NCBI RefSeq assembly: GCF_001640805.2
Contig: NC_066844.1
Span: 9,292,430-9,356,429 of the forward strand
Direction of reading: 5' to 3'
Source: Lates calcarifer
Taxonomy: Eukaryota; Chordata; Actinopteri; Centropomidae
Length of the DNA stretch: 64,000 bases
The notes under the pieces were generated by a model that was not told the DNA's origin, did no database searches, and saw nothing but the letters and a program-made list of their open reading frames with translations. Shown here one piece after another: positions 1-13,200 of this stretch (its first letter is position 1; every line of letters starts with the position of its first letter). A program made the position numbers and the translations under genes.

Positions 1-279
1 AAAGGATCTACAATTCGTCTTTAGGGTTCCACTTCCTGGTTTGGTTCTTTGTCGAAGACGAAGAGTATGACAGAACGAGATGCTTCACTTCAACTTCCTG
101 CTTTTCAGTATAGTCTTTGCTCTCTTGGGATCATCAGAATACTGAGAACTAAAAGTAAAGGTAAAAGTATATATCTTCGATTGTATGGACAGTAAAGGTA
201 TTCTAAAGTCAAAATATTCTAATATATTAATAGACATTGATAAAAATCTTCCTATGTTAAATTTAATACATTTTCTTCC

Positions 280-285
280 TTTATT
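280..285 (-). terminator. possible polyadenylation signal AATAAA for atxn7l2
   Basis: The plus strand reads TTTATT here, which is AATAAA on the minus strand about 0.9 kb past the inferred atxn7l2 stop. The hexamer is common by chance in AT-rich DNA, so this is only a candidate. Confidence 0.25.
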
Positions 286-1093
286 TTGAATGCTATCATG
301 GATGACTTGAGCAGTTTTTGTATTACTCATCTGTTTAGCTACTATCATCTTTGCAATTCATGCATTCATTAGTTATCGTTGATGCATGATGAAGTTTTTG
401 ACACCTTTCACAAACAGGGAAGCAGTCTCTCTTTATACTGCACGCACACTGTTACTAAAAATGTGTTTAAAAATTAACCAGCTAGCTTTGGAATACACTA
501 AGAAGTTTGGCAATTTTAATGGAAACAAACAAATCTACAAAATCAGTCTCTGAGCTGATCAGTAATAACAGCACTTCATTCATAAAGACCGATTTTTTGG
601 GGAAATCTGACAAAGTGATGCTGAAGACATTTCACTTTGAGTGAGCATCATATGGCTTCAATGATGTGCTGAAAAAAGAAATAAAGAACCTTCATGGGAT
701 ACTGTCATCACTGTATAGAGTTCACTTAATGTAAATCAAATGGTGACTTAAACAAGACAATCAAGTGCTTAAATACAACACACACAGCATTAAAAATAAG
801 TCCCGGAAACCAGGTGTAAAGGACATTTTTAATCCATTTTTATAAACCAACATATTTAATTTAGCAGCATAACCGGATGGTCTTGAGGTATTTCTAAATC
901 CATACTCTGAAATTTCATCCCACCCTCCCACTCCCAGTTCTTCCTCAGACATTCATCCAGACAACAGCAAACACACAGACCCACACACCCAGTTGCAATT
1001 CACACCAACAGATCCATACTGCACTAACTCTGCACATACAAACACCCTGTCACACTCATACTTCAGCATTTGCTCAATAGACAAAAGACAGAC

Positions 1094-1129
1094 GCGCGCA
1101 CACACACACATACACACACACACACACAC
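1094..1129. repeat. (CA)n microsatellite
   Basis: An interrupted CA-dinucleotide run with one CATA interruption, inside the putative atxn7l2 3' UTR. Confidence 0.9.
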
Positions 1130-1195
1130 TTGAGTCCTGTTGCCTCAGAGGCTGCAGAGCTGGCTCCCTCATAGTGGCTTGTAAGGCAGGCACAC

Positions 1196-1213
1196 TTAAT
1201 GGTGCAATTTTGG
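1196..1213 (-). CDS. atxn7l2: candidate terminal micro-exon of atxn7l2
   Basis: After a pyrimidine-rich acceptor ending CTACAG (1214-1219), the phase-0 reading is PKLHH and then TAA. It fits the phase of the donor at 3693 (AAAG then GTGAGC). The coding content is too short to prove homology. A transcript could equally retain the donor and stop after VST at 3682. Confidence 0.45.
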   Translation of the reverse strand, partial: PKLHH

Positions 1214-4200
1214 CTGTAGGATGAAAGAAACATTTGAAATTATTACCTTCATTTTGTCAACTTGATTTGTATATTCACTTCAAAACTATACAAAATGGAA
1301 CAGAAACAGAACATACGACTCAGAGGAGGGAAGAAAAAAGAAGGAACAGATGGCTGGATAAGACACTTCATTCATGTTGAGCTGATTTTTAAACTCAATA
1401 GAGTCCAGTATTTTGGGGTTTGGGGAGACTGCTAGTTTAAAAAAAAACAACAAACCAACAAAAAACACAAGCTGTACTTAAATTTCAAGCTATTAAATGT
1501 TTAACTCCAACAGTCTTTAAATCAGAAGATACATTTTGTAGGACAGGTTTCTCGCAGTATCAAACTATCACGTTTATCAGGTGTCACATATTGTTGCCAT
1601 GGAAACACAGCTCTTAGCCTAGAGATAGCTTGGGGACTGGGTGACAAACTTTTCAGACCTGAAGTTAATCAATTTTTAATGTTTTGCAACTAATTTGTGT
1701 TAGACTAGTCTAAGAGCAGAATTAATGCGGGCCTAGTTATAGACACTATAAGTTGTGAATAGCAGCCCACAGACCACCAACCACATGTTAACACATGCTG
1801 AGAAGTGACTAATTTACACTTCAGACCGTACATATTTCAAACATTTTTCTGTTCTCCAGGGACTGTGCTTCAGCACATTCAATTTGAAATAAAATAATGG
1901 ATACTACATTAAAGTGCCATGTCTCTAAGTGGGTTTACAACTATATAGAAACAACAGTAATTGGACACATGGCTACTAAATGGGCAGCTATGTATTCTTT
2001 TTGTGTTAGTTTGTGCACAAAAGAGTGAGGTAGAGTTGTCAGTAAATGTGAGGAGTAAAGAGGTGACCATGCAAATGAAAAAGATTAATGAGGCCCAAAA
2101 AAGAAAATATCTATAGAGATATAAAGGTAGCTGGTTTAACAAAGTCAAAAAGCAGGTGCACACAGGAAAAGTAGAATATTGTAAAGAAGTAGTTGGTAGA
2201 CTTTGGAGCATAAGTTTTGTTAATGACCAGAAAATCATTTGCATGGTGACTAAAAACACTTTATGACTGCACAGCAAGTCAAGAATGATCTCCAGGAAGT
2301 AGATAAAGAGAAGACTTGACTGTGACCTTAACCTCAGAGGATTTAGAGATGTGCAGGAGCTTTCTGTGCTCAGGTTCTGCCAAATGCATCAAAAACTCAA
2401 TGGATGGTATTTTATCACTTAGCAGGACAATAATCCTAAACCCACAGACAAAGCAACCAAAGTTTTTTTATGGTGAGGAGGAAGAATAAGCTTGACTGAC
2501 CAGGTCGATCGCTTGAAGTTACAAAGGCTGCGGTCGCATAGTCCTTTTTGTTTAGGAAGGTTTCTAAATGAGTGAAATGACCTGGAAGTATCTCAGTGGC
2601 AGCCAGGATAAGAGCTGGTCAAATTCTCTAAATGTTACAGAAAGGAGCTTTAGTGCCTCCTATCTCCTTTAGCATAGGATACATTAGACTTTCCTTTACG
2701 AAAGGAATTCCGTGCAGCAGCAGTATTTAAAGAGACACACCATCGTAATTACACCTTCATCCTTGCCCCCTCTAAGAAATGAATTTTCTCTATTTAACAA
2801 ACATAAAAACGTGGTCAAAGTGCCCATAACAGTAAACTACATATTTCTGTCTGAATATAATTTACTCTGGAACCTTGCACAATAACCAGTGTAAGTACAG
2901 TCAGATTCTCTAAATATGGCAGTTCTTTTTTCCTAATTCCTTCAGTTCTCCTTCGTGTCTTTCCTTGACCTCATGACGTTTTCTGTTAAGGTCAAGCAAA
3001 AGTGGTTGGGAAAGATTTTTTTGACTAATGGACTGCAGCCAAAGCATTTGCTGATGTCTGGGGGTTGTAGTCTTGAAGCAGTCATTGACAGCAAAAGATT
3101 TTCCACTAAATATTAAATATGAAGATTTTATTTGACTTCATGTCTATCTGCCCAGTTCCTTTTGAACTCTTGCAGTTTGGGCACAATGTGTTAAAAGGGC
3201 TGTATCTCTCACACAAGTGTCTCTATACAGTTGTAAACCCACTCAAATTAAAGCTGGAAAGAAGAGGAGAAGCAAGATGCAGAAGCTGAAGCACAGAGCC
3301 TGGAGAACAAATAAAATGTCTAACTGTCCAAATACTTAGTCTGGACTTTGGATATTTTGTAGACACAATGTAGATTACAGTTACCACAGGTATCTTTTTC
3401 ACATAAATATAACTGTCCACGGAAAATCTGTGTGTTCAGCCACCTTTTTGTGTCACAGGTGGTGGTGAAAAAATAAACAAAAAAAACTTGGTATTGTTTT
3501 AGTCAGATTAGCAGTGTTCACTGTCTGACTCCTCAAGGTTTGAAGAAGCTGTACACAGGCCGTTACATCAGCTCTACAACTGATTACAAATCTTCAAGAT
3601 GGGTGTACAAAGTACAACTCAGCCTCAAGGAGGAAAGCTGCATATTTTAACTTTAACTTGCAAATAATTTTTCTTGTCACCCTATGTGCTCACCTTTTGT
3701 GTGCCGAGTTTCTTGTCCACACCCCCAGCCAGCCCCCCGCCTTTACTGTCCTTCCAAGGATAGAAGTTAGAGCGAGGTGAGGAGGTGGTGGCAGAGCTGG
3801 AAGAGGAGGAGGAGGGCAGGCGGTGTGCTGAGGGTTTGGAGGAGGGCGAATGTTCCTCCATGCTTCCCCCCTTGCGTTTCTTCACCAGCCCTTGGTGCTC
3901 AAGGACCCTCCCACTGCCCTGCCCGTGCAGTCCTGAGTCCCCCATGCCAGCCCGGCTGTGGGAGTTGTTGGTGGGAGAGGAGAGGTCTGGGGGTGATGAA
4001 TGGCCCATAGGGGGGTGTGTCCGTCTGTAGGTCCAGACTGCCTTGGCGGCTGGTGAATGGGACTCTGAGGGGGAGGGCTGGGGGCGGGGTTTGCTGCTGG
4101 GAGAAAGCGTGCCATTGGTCTGTCCGTGTGGGAGAGGCGAGGGTATGAGAGGTTTAGAAGAGGAAGATGACGAGGAGGAAGAGGCAGCAGAGGGTGGCCG

Positions 4201-7200
4201 GCCCCGGTCCTGAAGGATGATGCAGTTCCTGTCAGGGCCTGAGTGCTCCCCTTCCTGGGACGGGGCTTTGCGTTTGCGAAGGGCAGCGGCGGCAGCAGCC
4301 TCCTCTCGCAGCTTGAGCATCTGCTTACTGGGACGCCCCACCGGGTTCTTGGGTCGCCCAGGACCCACCGGACGTACTGCCACTGGTTTGCCTGGAGACA
4401 CCAGATGACCACCACCAATGCTGCTGCCACTGGCCCCAGAGTTCTCTGATTGTATGGCTGTCGAAGGTCTGCCTGGACCACGACTGGAAGAAGAGGAGCA
4501 GGAGGATGCAGTTTTGAGGGAGGAGCTGATATGACTTCCTGTGCGGACCTTAGAATGTAATGAAGAGGAGGACGTGGTGGCTATGGAGGAGGGAGATGGG
4601 GAAGTGATGGTCTTGACTGAGGGAGGTGGAGCTTGAAGGTCTGCGGCTTGAGGTATTTTCCTGGATTGAGAGAAAATAAATCCATAAGTAAACATATGAG
4701 ACAGATATGACCATCTGAAATGTGTTCATAGCAGTATCATGTACAGGAGAGTGTGCCCTCTTGTTCATATTCTTATCAAATTCTTTTAAACCACTGTTCT
4801 AAATCATGACAAATTATAATTTAAGCTGCACCTGACACAGCAACTGTACCTCTGCTTGATGGTACACTAACAGATAACTCTCACTAGTTTATGAACCTTA
4901 AATTAAACTATCTGAAATGTTTAAAAATAGTTGGCAATTTGAACACAGCTTCTCTTCTTCACAGGCAACTATTGTTTCAATAGCAAGTTCCTGAAGAATA
5001 CAATTTTTATCAGTTCCTCTCTCAGTATTTTTTATAATAATTTACCACACTTTTGTATTTCATCAGTGTGGTTGTATTGCTGTGCCTTCTGTGGCTAGTT
5101 AGGGGTCGTTGGCATACTGTTTGTACTACTTCTTTTCATGTTTTTCTTAAGTTCACTTGTTTTATTCAGAAATACAACAAAGGATTCAAAAAAGGGCCAC
5201 AAGCTCTGCACTGTTTATGTAATACTTCTGAGAATCTTAATACAATTCAGATACAGTAAGCCAGCCTTGGTTCAAAAATACAGTAGCAGGTAGGGGGAAA
5301 ATCTAATCACTAACCAGCTGCACTGAAACACAGATTTGCAAGTAACCAGGTTATACTGCAGGGCTCTCGTGAAATGTTTTTTCTCTTAGGTGCATGTAAA
5401 CACAATCAATATCAGCTGATATTCAGGGAAATCAGTCACAATCTTACTGCCAACATCACAGATTCTTCACCACTGCTATTCTGGGCAGCAGAAAACACCA
5501 TCTGCTTCATCTATTAGTGACTAAGTAGTGGGTTTCACTCAAGTTTATCTGCTAGTGTTACCAGTACACAGGATCTTATGTAACTATCCCTTATCCATTT
5601 ACAGTGGGTGACAATCTGAATTTGATTGAATTTGATGGAGGAAAAAGAATAGTAAACTTGACTCTGATTTGACACCATTTACACAGAGACTACAGAGATT
5701 CTAAGATCATCATCAGAGAAGATTTTAACACAGATCTTAACCCAGTATAGCCTAACTGACAACAATTAACAAGAAATGGCAATCTATTGAAACAGTAAAA
5801 CATAGTATAGAGGATTTAGGACTGGGAGACACCGCAGCACCTTATTCTACCACAGCTAACAACTTCCTCAGTATTAACTTAATTATACAGGATGTAACAG
5901 ACACATTAATCCATTCAATCATAATGAGCGACCATGGAGAGAGTAGGAATCCTTTATGGACACAAATGACTCTGAACACCACACTTTAATCTGTGAACCC
6001 ATAAAAACAGTACTTTGGGGAAAAATAATCTCATTTTGATCTTTAAAAAAAGGAAGAATTATTTAGCACCTTGCAGTTCTTTGTCCTTGCCAACCAGTCA
6101 ATTTGCTGAAAATTTGGTCACAATCACCCCTTCAGTTCTCATTTTTGCAGAATATGTCACAGTGAAGTTGATTTTGATATAAAATGTTATCATTGTGTCA
6201 CATCATGTCATCATGTCATCATTTTAACCTGTGTGTGCAGGGATGACATATTTTTGTAGGTCAACACAGAAGTTAGCATCATCCTGGCTCCCTCAACAAA
6301 AAGCAGATAGGACTGTTTTTATTGGGTTTTGGATTATTGCAGCACTGTAGCACTGACTGGAAAAAACTTTCACTCTAAGTATTTTCAACATGTCACTGGT
6401 GATTGGCAAACTTCAACTGTGTGGCGTTAGATGGTGGTAGAGCGTATGTCAATAAATGTTGCAGCCAATTTGCATTAGTAGGCTGAACATTTGTAGTGTA
6501 GGCATGTCATCCATCTGGTACTGACAGCTCATTTTTATCAGAGATTAGAACCAGTTCAATACACTGGTCGACAGGAGGCAAAGCCACTTCTGCCACACTG
6601 AAAACCTTTGGTAATCCTGTGACGTTACTTTTGAATTATCCTGTCAACTGATAAATAGGTTTGTGTAGAAAAATATATTCATACTTAGCAAAGGAGGGTT
6701 GGAAAAATGCCCTGTTTAGGTATCAGTAGTAACCGTCAGAATTGTATGGTACCAATATCAAGCACTTTAGAAACATCCAAACTTATTTTCAGTCACCCAC
6801 AAAGGAAACTACAATAAAGAGCAGCAAAGGAAAGGATATATCAAGTAGCTCTTGTTTTATAAATGCCACTGAGAAAAGAAACCAACTTGTTTGTTTCCTT
6901 GTAAAAAATCTTAAAAATTAATACTATAAAAGCAAGAGCAATTAGGCCAAAAAGTAGGAATGTGAGCTCAGGTTTCTTACTTCCAAAGATGGGCACTGAT
7001 GTGCTGCTCCAGCATAGTGCTGAGAGCCGACCTCAGGTGGTGAAGTCTCCTGTCAAACGTGTAGATGCCGTGACCCAACGCATGGCTGCCGAACGAACAC
7101 ACCTAGAGAAAGACATGGTATATCTGTTAAAGGTGAAATGTTTCCTACGGTTATCTCAAACAGTGATGGTCAGTGGCGTCACTAAAACATCTCCCACATG

Positions 7201-10200
7201 TGGTATGTACAATTTACACACCTTTCTAGTTTTAAGATAAACCAACAATTTTATGACATTTGTATTCACTTACCGGGCATCTGAAAATGAATATACTAAG
7301 CAATAGACTACCATGAAGAGATACAATTCTTACTGTCCACACTGCCATTTTGATTGGGGAGTAATGAGGGAGTATTGAAAGAAAGACAAGATCTGGAGGA
7401 CCAAGATAAATCTCTGATAGAAGTTTCAGTAGTAGTCAGGTATGAAAAGTTAACCTCCCCTTTTTTACTGCAAAGGAGATGCAAGAAAGTTTAGCTGACA
7501 CTGGAATAGTGGTGCATCGGTCCACTGAGCAACTTTGCATGCACAAGCACGATTTGCTACGGTCAGTCCTCACAAGGAGAAGTTATCTGTGATCTCATCA
7601 CAAGAGACAATGTCTTCAGTGTGTAACAGAACACTTAGAAGCCACAGGCTTTTCACAACAAAAATGCTGTCTACTGGTGACAAAAATTTTGGTAGGTTTG
7701 GAGAGAAAAATCTGCAAACACCACAAGTGTTCGCTTTACAAACATCTTCTGTTTGGGAAACCAGTTGTTTTCCAATACACAAACATACTGTCTCTTCATG
7801 TGAACAAACAGTCCTGGCAAGAATTCCCTGGTGTTTTTTTTTCCCTGTTACACCAAAATACAAACTCACCGCTAGTGGTCTGGGATGTGTAGCAGAAGAT
7901 GGGAACTCTAATGGCTCCTCAAGTCCTTCTGCCTCACTTTCATCACTAGAGATTGGTCCATGAACGAGAGGCGACAGGGCTCGGAGACTTCCCTCATCCT
8001 GTCGCTGCTTCTCCTCCTCTGGGGTGCACTCTGACACACCAGTAGAGCGACTGCAAAATAAAACAAATGTGTTGGTTTCAGCTATACAATAATATACTGT
8101 TGCTGACTGTTTCACAGCATGACACAGTTCAGCTGTCCACAGTGACTGGTTATATTAAGACATTCTACATTATAGTAGTTCAGTATAAAGGTTTAGTTCC
8201 TTCTCATTGTTTATTTCTTTTCTGTTTTCTTTTTTGTCTTTACTTTGTTGTATAGCCATAATCACTTTAATGTATAAGCCAATGACCATTTTCCGAGTGC
8301 TTCTGTTAAGGGTTTATTGTTGCTAGGTTACAAAACTGTTTGCTAGTATTTTTGCATTGTGAAAGTCAAGTCTTTGTACCCGACTGTAACAAAAGACATG
8401 CACTTGACATCCTGACAGACATGGAAACATCCCTCCACACTCTTGATTTCACCAATGACTGAGTCAGTGACGGCTAGGATCAGCTTCTCCTCTGCCATTG
8501 TTGACCTTGCCGATATTGTAAGTCCCGCCCTTCTTGATTTTGATTGGTCAGTGAGAGAGAAGTGACATTAATCAGCGTGGTGCTGTTCCAAAAGTTTAAT
8601 TATCATCAACTGAAAGCACTGTGAATGCAGTGGGGAAAAAAAGCTGTATGCTAAGGGTGTTTTTGCACTGAGTGCTGTCAATGCTGAAATTAATAGGATT
8701 TTGTATGGAAATAGATGCTGCCAGCACAGAGACAGCTGCCTATGGACACATACCCTTAATCCTGCTATGGTGGACAATCTGAATGGGTCAAAATGTGGTC
8801 AACCACCAACCTGGGCTGCCCATCTTTTGGTGAACAGAGGTTTGGGAGTGGAACTTAGCTCAGGTGTAGACTAGTTGTTATTTTAAAGATAATGACGTTT
8901 CATCCTTCCCAGGCGACGCAGAGAAAGGGGAAGAGCAAGAGAGAAACAAAGCCCAGGACTGAAACTGAAAGTAGCTATATTTGGTGATAATGTAATTTTA
9001 TTCTTTGTGAATTGTAAATTTGTTATTATATGTTTGACCAGCTATGGTAGCTAAAAGAAACTGTTATTACTTAATCAACACAAGCTACATATCTCGTGCT
9101 TTTTAGTTTTTAAAAACTTGACTCCATTCATATTGAGATGAAAGTTTAGAATGTTTAGAAATCCCTTAGTTGCCACCATATACACTTGCGTATGCATACG
9201 CTTCAGTAAAGCTCACCAACCTGAAAGCAGGGAGGCTGGCCAGTGGCCTCCTGCAGTGCGGAGCCCCAGCCTGCTCCCTGAGGGCCTCTGGGCTGGGGGA
9301 TCGTCCACTGGAGGAGCCTACCTCCAGAGATTGAGTCCCTTTCTCCCTAACCTTGGTTTTCAGTTCTGCCACCAGCTGGTCAAAGTTCTTACTTCGGCCC
9401 ACCACCTTCCTCCGCTGGTGGATAGAGTGTATCTGAGGAACAGGAGACAAGGTATAGGCAGTTAGGCTGGATTTGTAGTCAACATAAGGGGTTAAGTGCA
9501 GCCCATCTGTAGGTACCTACAGGTTCTGATTTGTTCTGAATTGGATTTCACCTGCTGATATCACCTCCGCAACGCTAATATGCGCTGTAGATGATCAGGC
9601 CTCATCATGATTAATATTCCCCCCAGTTTCTATACTTTCATTAATTTTGTAATACGGAGCAACAGTGTGTTACACAGATTTATAGCACTGGCATTACATT
9701 CAGGCAATTTACGAGGTTATTTCACTGTGTCTCGCTACTGAAAAGGACAGTTTGCATTCATTCATTCATTCATTCATACAGAGCAGTAAACATGGTGAGA
9801 AGAAGGTTTGCAGTGTCAATGCTTTGTTAGATGTCCGTTATTGAAAAGGAGGAGACTACTTAGTCTTTCTTTAACTTCTCTAATGTTGTTTTCACTCTCA
9901 ACAAATGCCACTGGCATCAGAAGTATGGGCCTATCACAGTGCTTGTAGTCCCCACGTGGCGTCTCTGTCAACGCCGGACGCCTGATGTGTAGTTGGGTTG
10001 ATGCATTTTTGAGGGGGCGTGCGCACGTCAGCTACGACCGGTTAGGGCTGCATCAGCCACCCACATCAGTGTTCTGTGCTTTGAACAGACTGCAGTACAC
10101 CAGCTACCTACTAATGACCCATATGATCACATAGCAATAGCAGGTTGTAGCTTAAAATAGAGCAGTGGTTAGCAATATGACATAATTAATACTGCAATTT

Positions 10201-13200
10201 TTGCTAACTAGTATCATAAACACTGTTCATTGGCCCGGACTGTATATTCAAAGTCTGAGTTTGTTGTTGCTCCAAAACTGCATCTCTTTATTGATCTGTT
10301 TGTTCTCTTCTGGTGAAGAGGTGTTAAATTCAGGAAACTTCTGAGTTATGGCTGCCATGGTCCAAAGTGTGACACAAAAGAGCTTAACACTTTACAACTC
10401 CAACAGTAATATCAAACAGCTATAGCCACCATGTTTACACTGGAAGCAATGGAGACACCAGTGACACCTTCTGCTGTGATAAGAGTTTCAGATTAGAGCA
10501 TTGTTCCAGGCTACAGCTTGGTGGACCCTCATGGTAATGACTTCAGCTAGTTGTCTCCACTGTTTTACACTTACTTCAGGGTGTACAGTGATACTTTCTC
10601 AAGGTACAGGAGCAAATCTACACATCTTAGATGCCTTCTATTTTTGTCTTGAGGCTTTTTTGTCTTGTCAACTTTCATAAACTATATTTAGTTCACTACT
10701 AATCACTACTAAGTTCACTATCTCTCCAACTATGCCTCTACTCAAAGAATTCAAAATGGTGCTTGGCTAACATAATCACTTTGTCATTCGTAACTGTATA
10801 CTCATAATCATCTCTAAAATATCTATTGGATTTCTGCTATGACTCAAAATATGACTAAAAAATTGTTCAAGAGACTTTATCAAGTAAAACTTTTTTATTT
10901 ATATAATTCCTAAAAGTTAAAATGACTACTCTGAATTTTTCCTTGCCTAGTAACAAGTGGAGGAGAAAATACAGCCAACTACTGAGAGTCTGTTCACCTA
11001 CAACAGGTATAAGATAAAGGGTGTTTTCCTGCATGTCTTTCCCATCACTCCTGTCATCTCCTGTTAATCAGGTCATCCTGTCTCTACCGGGCTGGATGTG
11101 GTCTCTCGCACACACTTCCTCTTTCAGACACCAGCCACCATATAAGGACTCTTCCTGTGCTGGGAGCCATTTTCACCACTCAGTATCAGTCAGTGGTGAT
11201 CAGTAACAAGGAGCTGTGACTGCAGCTTTATTCATTTGAAAAAATCTACACTGATCTCACACTGTAGTCATTCTTTTTTTCAACTGTGTGCTTTCAACTG
11301 TGTTGTTATTTGTTTACAACACAACTATGATAGTGGAAACAGACTAAATATAATACATATTTTATATAACTCTTAGAAAAATGACTTGGTTTAGAGAGAA
11401 ATCACCAGTGTCAGTGTCAACAATGGGCACTGCTTGTCAGTGTAAATGATTTAAAAAAATTAAAAACAAAAATCTATTGAATAAGTTCAATTCTTATTGT
11501 TATTCTAATAATGAAGGATGATTGACAGTCATCACTGTATTCTGACAGTGACATTTACGTATACTACAGTTAGCATTTAGAACCTGACTTTTATGTATTT
11601 TTAAAAAGCTTTAGGGGTGTCACTTTGTTGTTAAGTGTCTCCATCACAGCTTGTCTTTCTCTAACACAGCCATATTTCTGTTTGCAGTCAACTACCTGAT
11701 AATGGCACAATGACAAAAATATTATCCGACTGTTGTCAAGAGTGATGATGAGACCAAAAACTCACAACCTACTTTCCTGCTCTAATGTGTACTAACTAGG
11801 TCAAAAGCAAAGGTGACAGGACTGGATGCTGAGATTAAGCCTCTCAACCTCTTACTGAACTACACAGGGAAAAAATGGAGAAAACAAAAAAGGTATGGGA
11901 ATCAGTGGTAAAAGAAGTAGGGTATTAGTCTGGTGAAGCTGAGTGTGATAGGAGCTTACATTGCATGTCAGGAGGCGAGTGCAGACTTTCTTCCTGTCAG
12001 GGTCGAGGACACCGCAGTGTTTGTCCAAGTCACACTCCCTCTCTGAGAACACAAAAATAGCATCTCAGCTAAATCATCATACATTAATACAGTTTCATCA
12101 ACATGTGTTAAACAATCAAATGAATTCCTACCAACTGCATGTTTTTGACCACTTCACAGTCTGTCTACACAGGAAGCCTTTTAGACACATTCTTCAGTCA
12201 TCTGTTTCACACACCTCTGGCCAGACAGATATGCTTCTATTTTAATCAATACAGCCATCTTACGCAGGCTGCATAAAGGCTCGCATTTCAGTCATGATTT
12301 ACATACATAAAACCACAACCCCAAGTGTCTTTTTAGGTTGAAGACTATTTTCTTCAGTTTAGGGCATGTAACTACCATCACAAAATACAACAAATAAATG
12401 CAGGGTCAGCTGAACCGGTCTCTACTTCTGTGCAAGTGAAACACATTCACATGCCAATTCCTGGTAGATTAACTTTTAAACATGAACAGCTTAATCCCAC
12501 CTAGTGATTGCAGAGACAGCAGAAAATACTCATAAGATTCTCACTATGATAACTTTTCAGAGTAGTTAAATCCTGTTTCATAATAGTAGATTATCATTAT
12601 AATCTACTATGTAGGGTCTTGGTATATGATAGGCCTTGAAACTCACGGATATAATGCTCATTTTGTTTCATTACACCTCTACAACATGATCCACCAACAC
12701 AGCTCCCACAGTGCTGTTTTTGGTCTGAACACCTGGCAAGCCAAGCTGTGTGGCACTCAAACTCGCACATGTGATCAAGGTAAACAAAACCTTGTCATGT
12801 GCTGTGGATCTTGGCCTCATACTGAGACACCTGGCACAGCGCGACGTATTAACAGTTCAGTAAACAGAGGAAACCACTACACTGCCAGTTACACTTTAGA
12901 ATTCTAGTGAGGACACTAATTCAGAGCCACACATTATCTAAAAATAATACACAACCTCTTGTATGTCAGAGGTAAGCACTCTCTGTGTCCAGGGTAAAAA
13001 ATGAATTTCAATTGCTGCAAATATTCTCCTATAATCTTATGTCATTATGCAGTTTTACATAACTATATATAGACATCTATCAATATTACCCCGATTTCTC
13101 CATCTGTACTCACTGGAGGCCACTTTGTTGTAGGGTCTGGGAATCCGGTGGCCTGGCACCGCAGAGGCCATGGAAGAGTCCTTCCTCTGGCTCTGGCTCG

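Larger units (their letters stand above)
1..1195 (-). other. atxn7l2: probable atxn7l2 3' UTR and downstream flank
   Basis: This stretch follows the inferred atxn7l2 stop codon (1196-1198) on the minus strand. No conserved coding segment is visible. A minus-strand AATAAA at 280-285 is a possible polyadenylation signal, which would give a 3' UTR of about 0.9 kb. The region contains a (CA)n microsatellite at 1094-1129. The extent is inferred from position only. Confidence 0.4.

Noticed and set aside
3777..4481. Long overlapping open frames on the plus strand and in other minus frames across atxn7l2 exon 9
   Set aside because: They mirror the Ser-rich, GGAG-biased coding strand of a recognised exon and show no independent protein signature.
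7535..7963. 142-codon plus-strand open frame overlapping atxn7l2 exon 7
   Set aside because: Antisense to a conserved exon and its flank; no recognisable motif or splice context.
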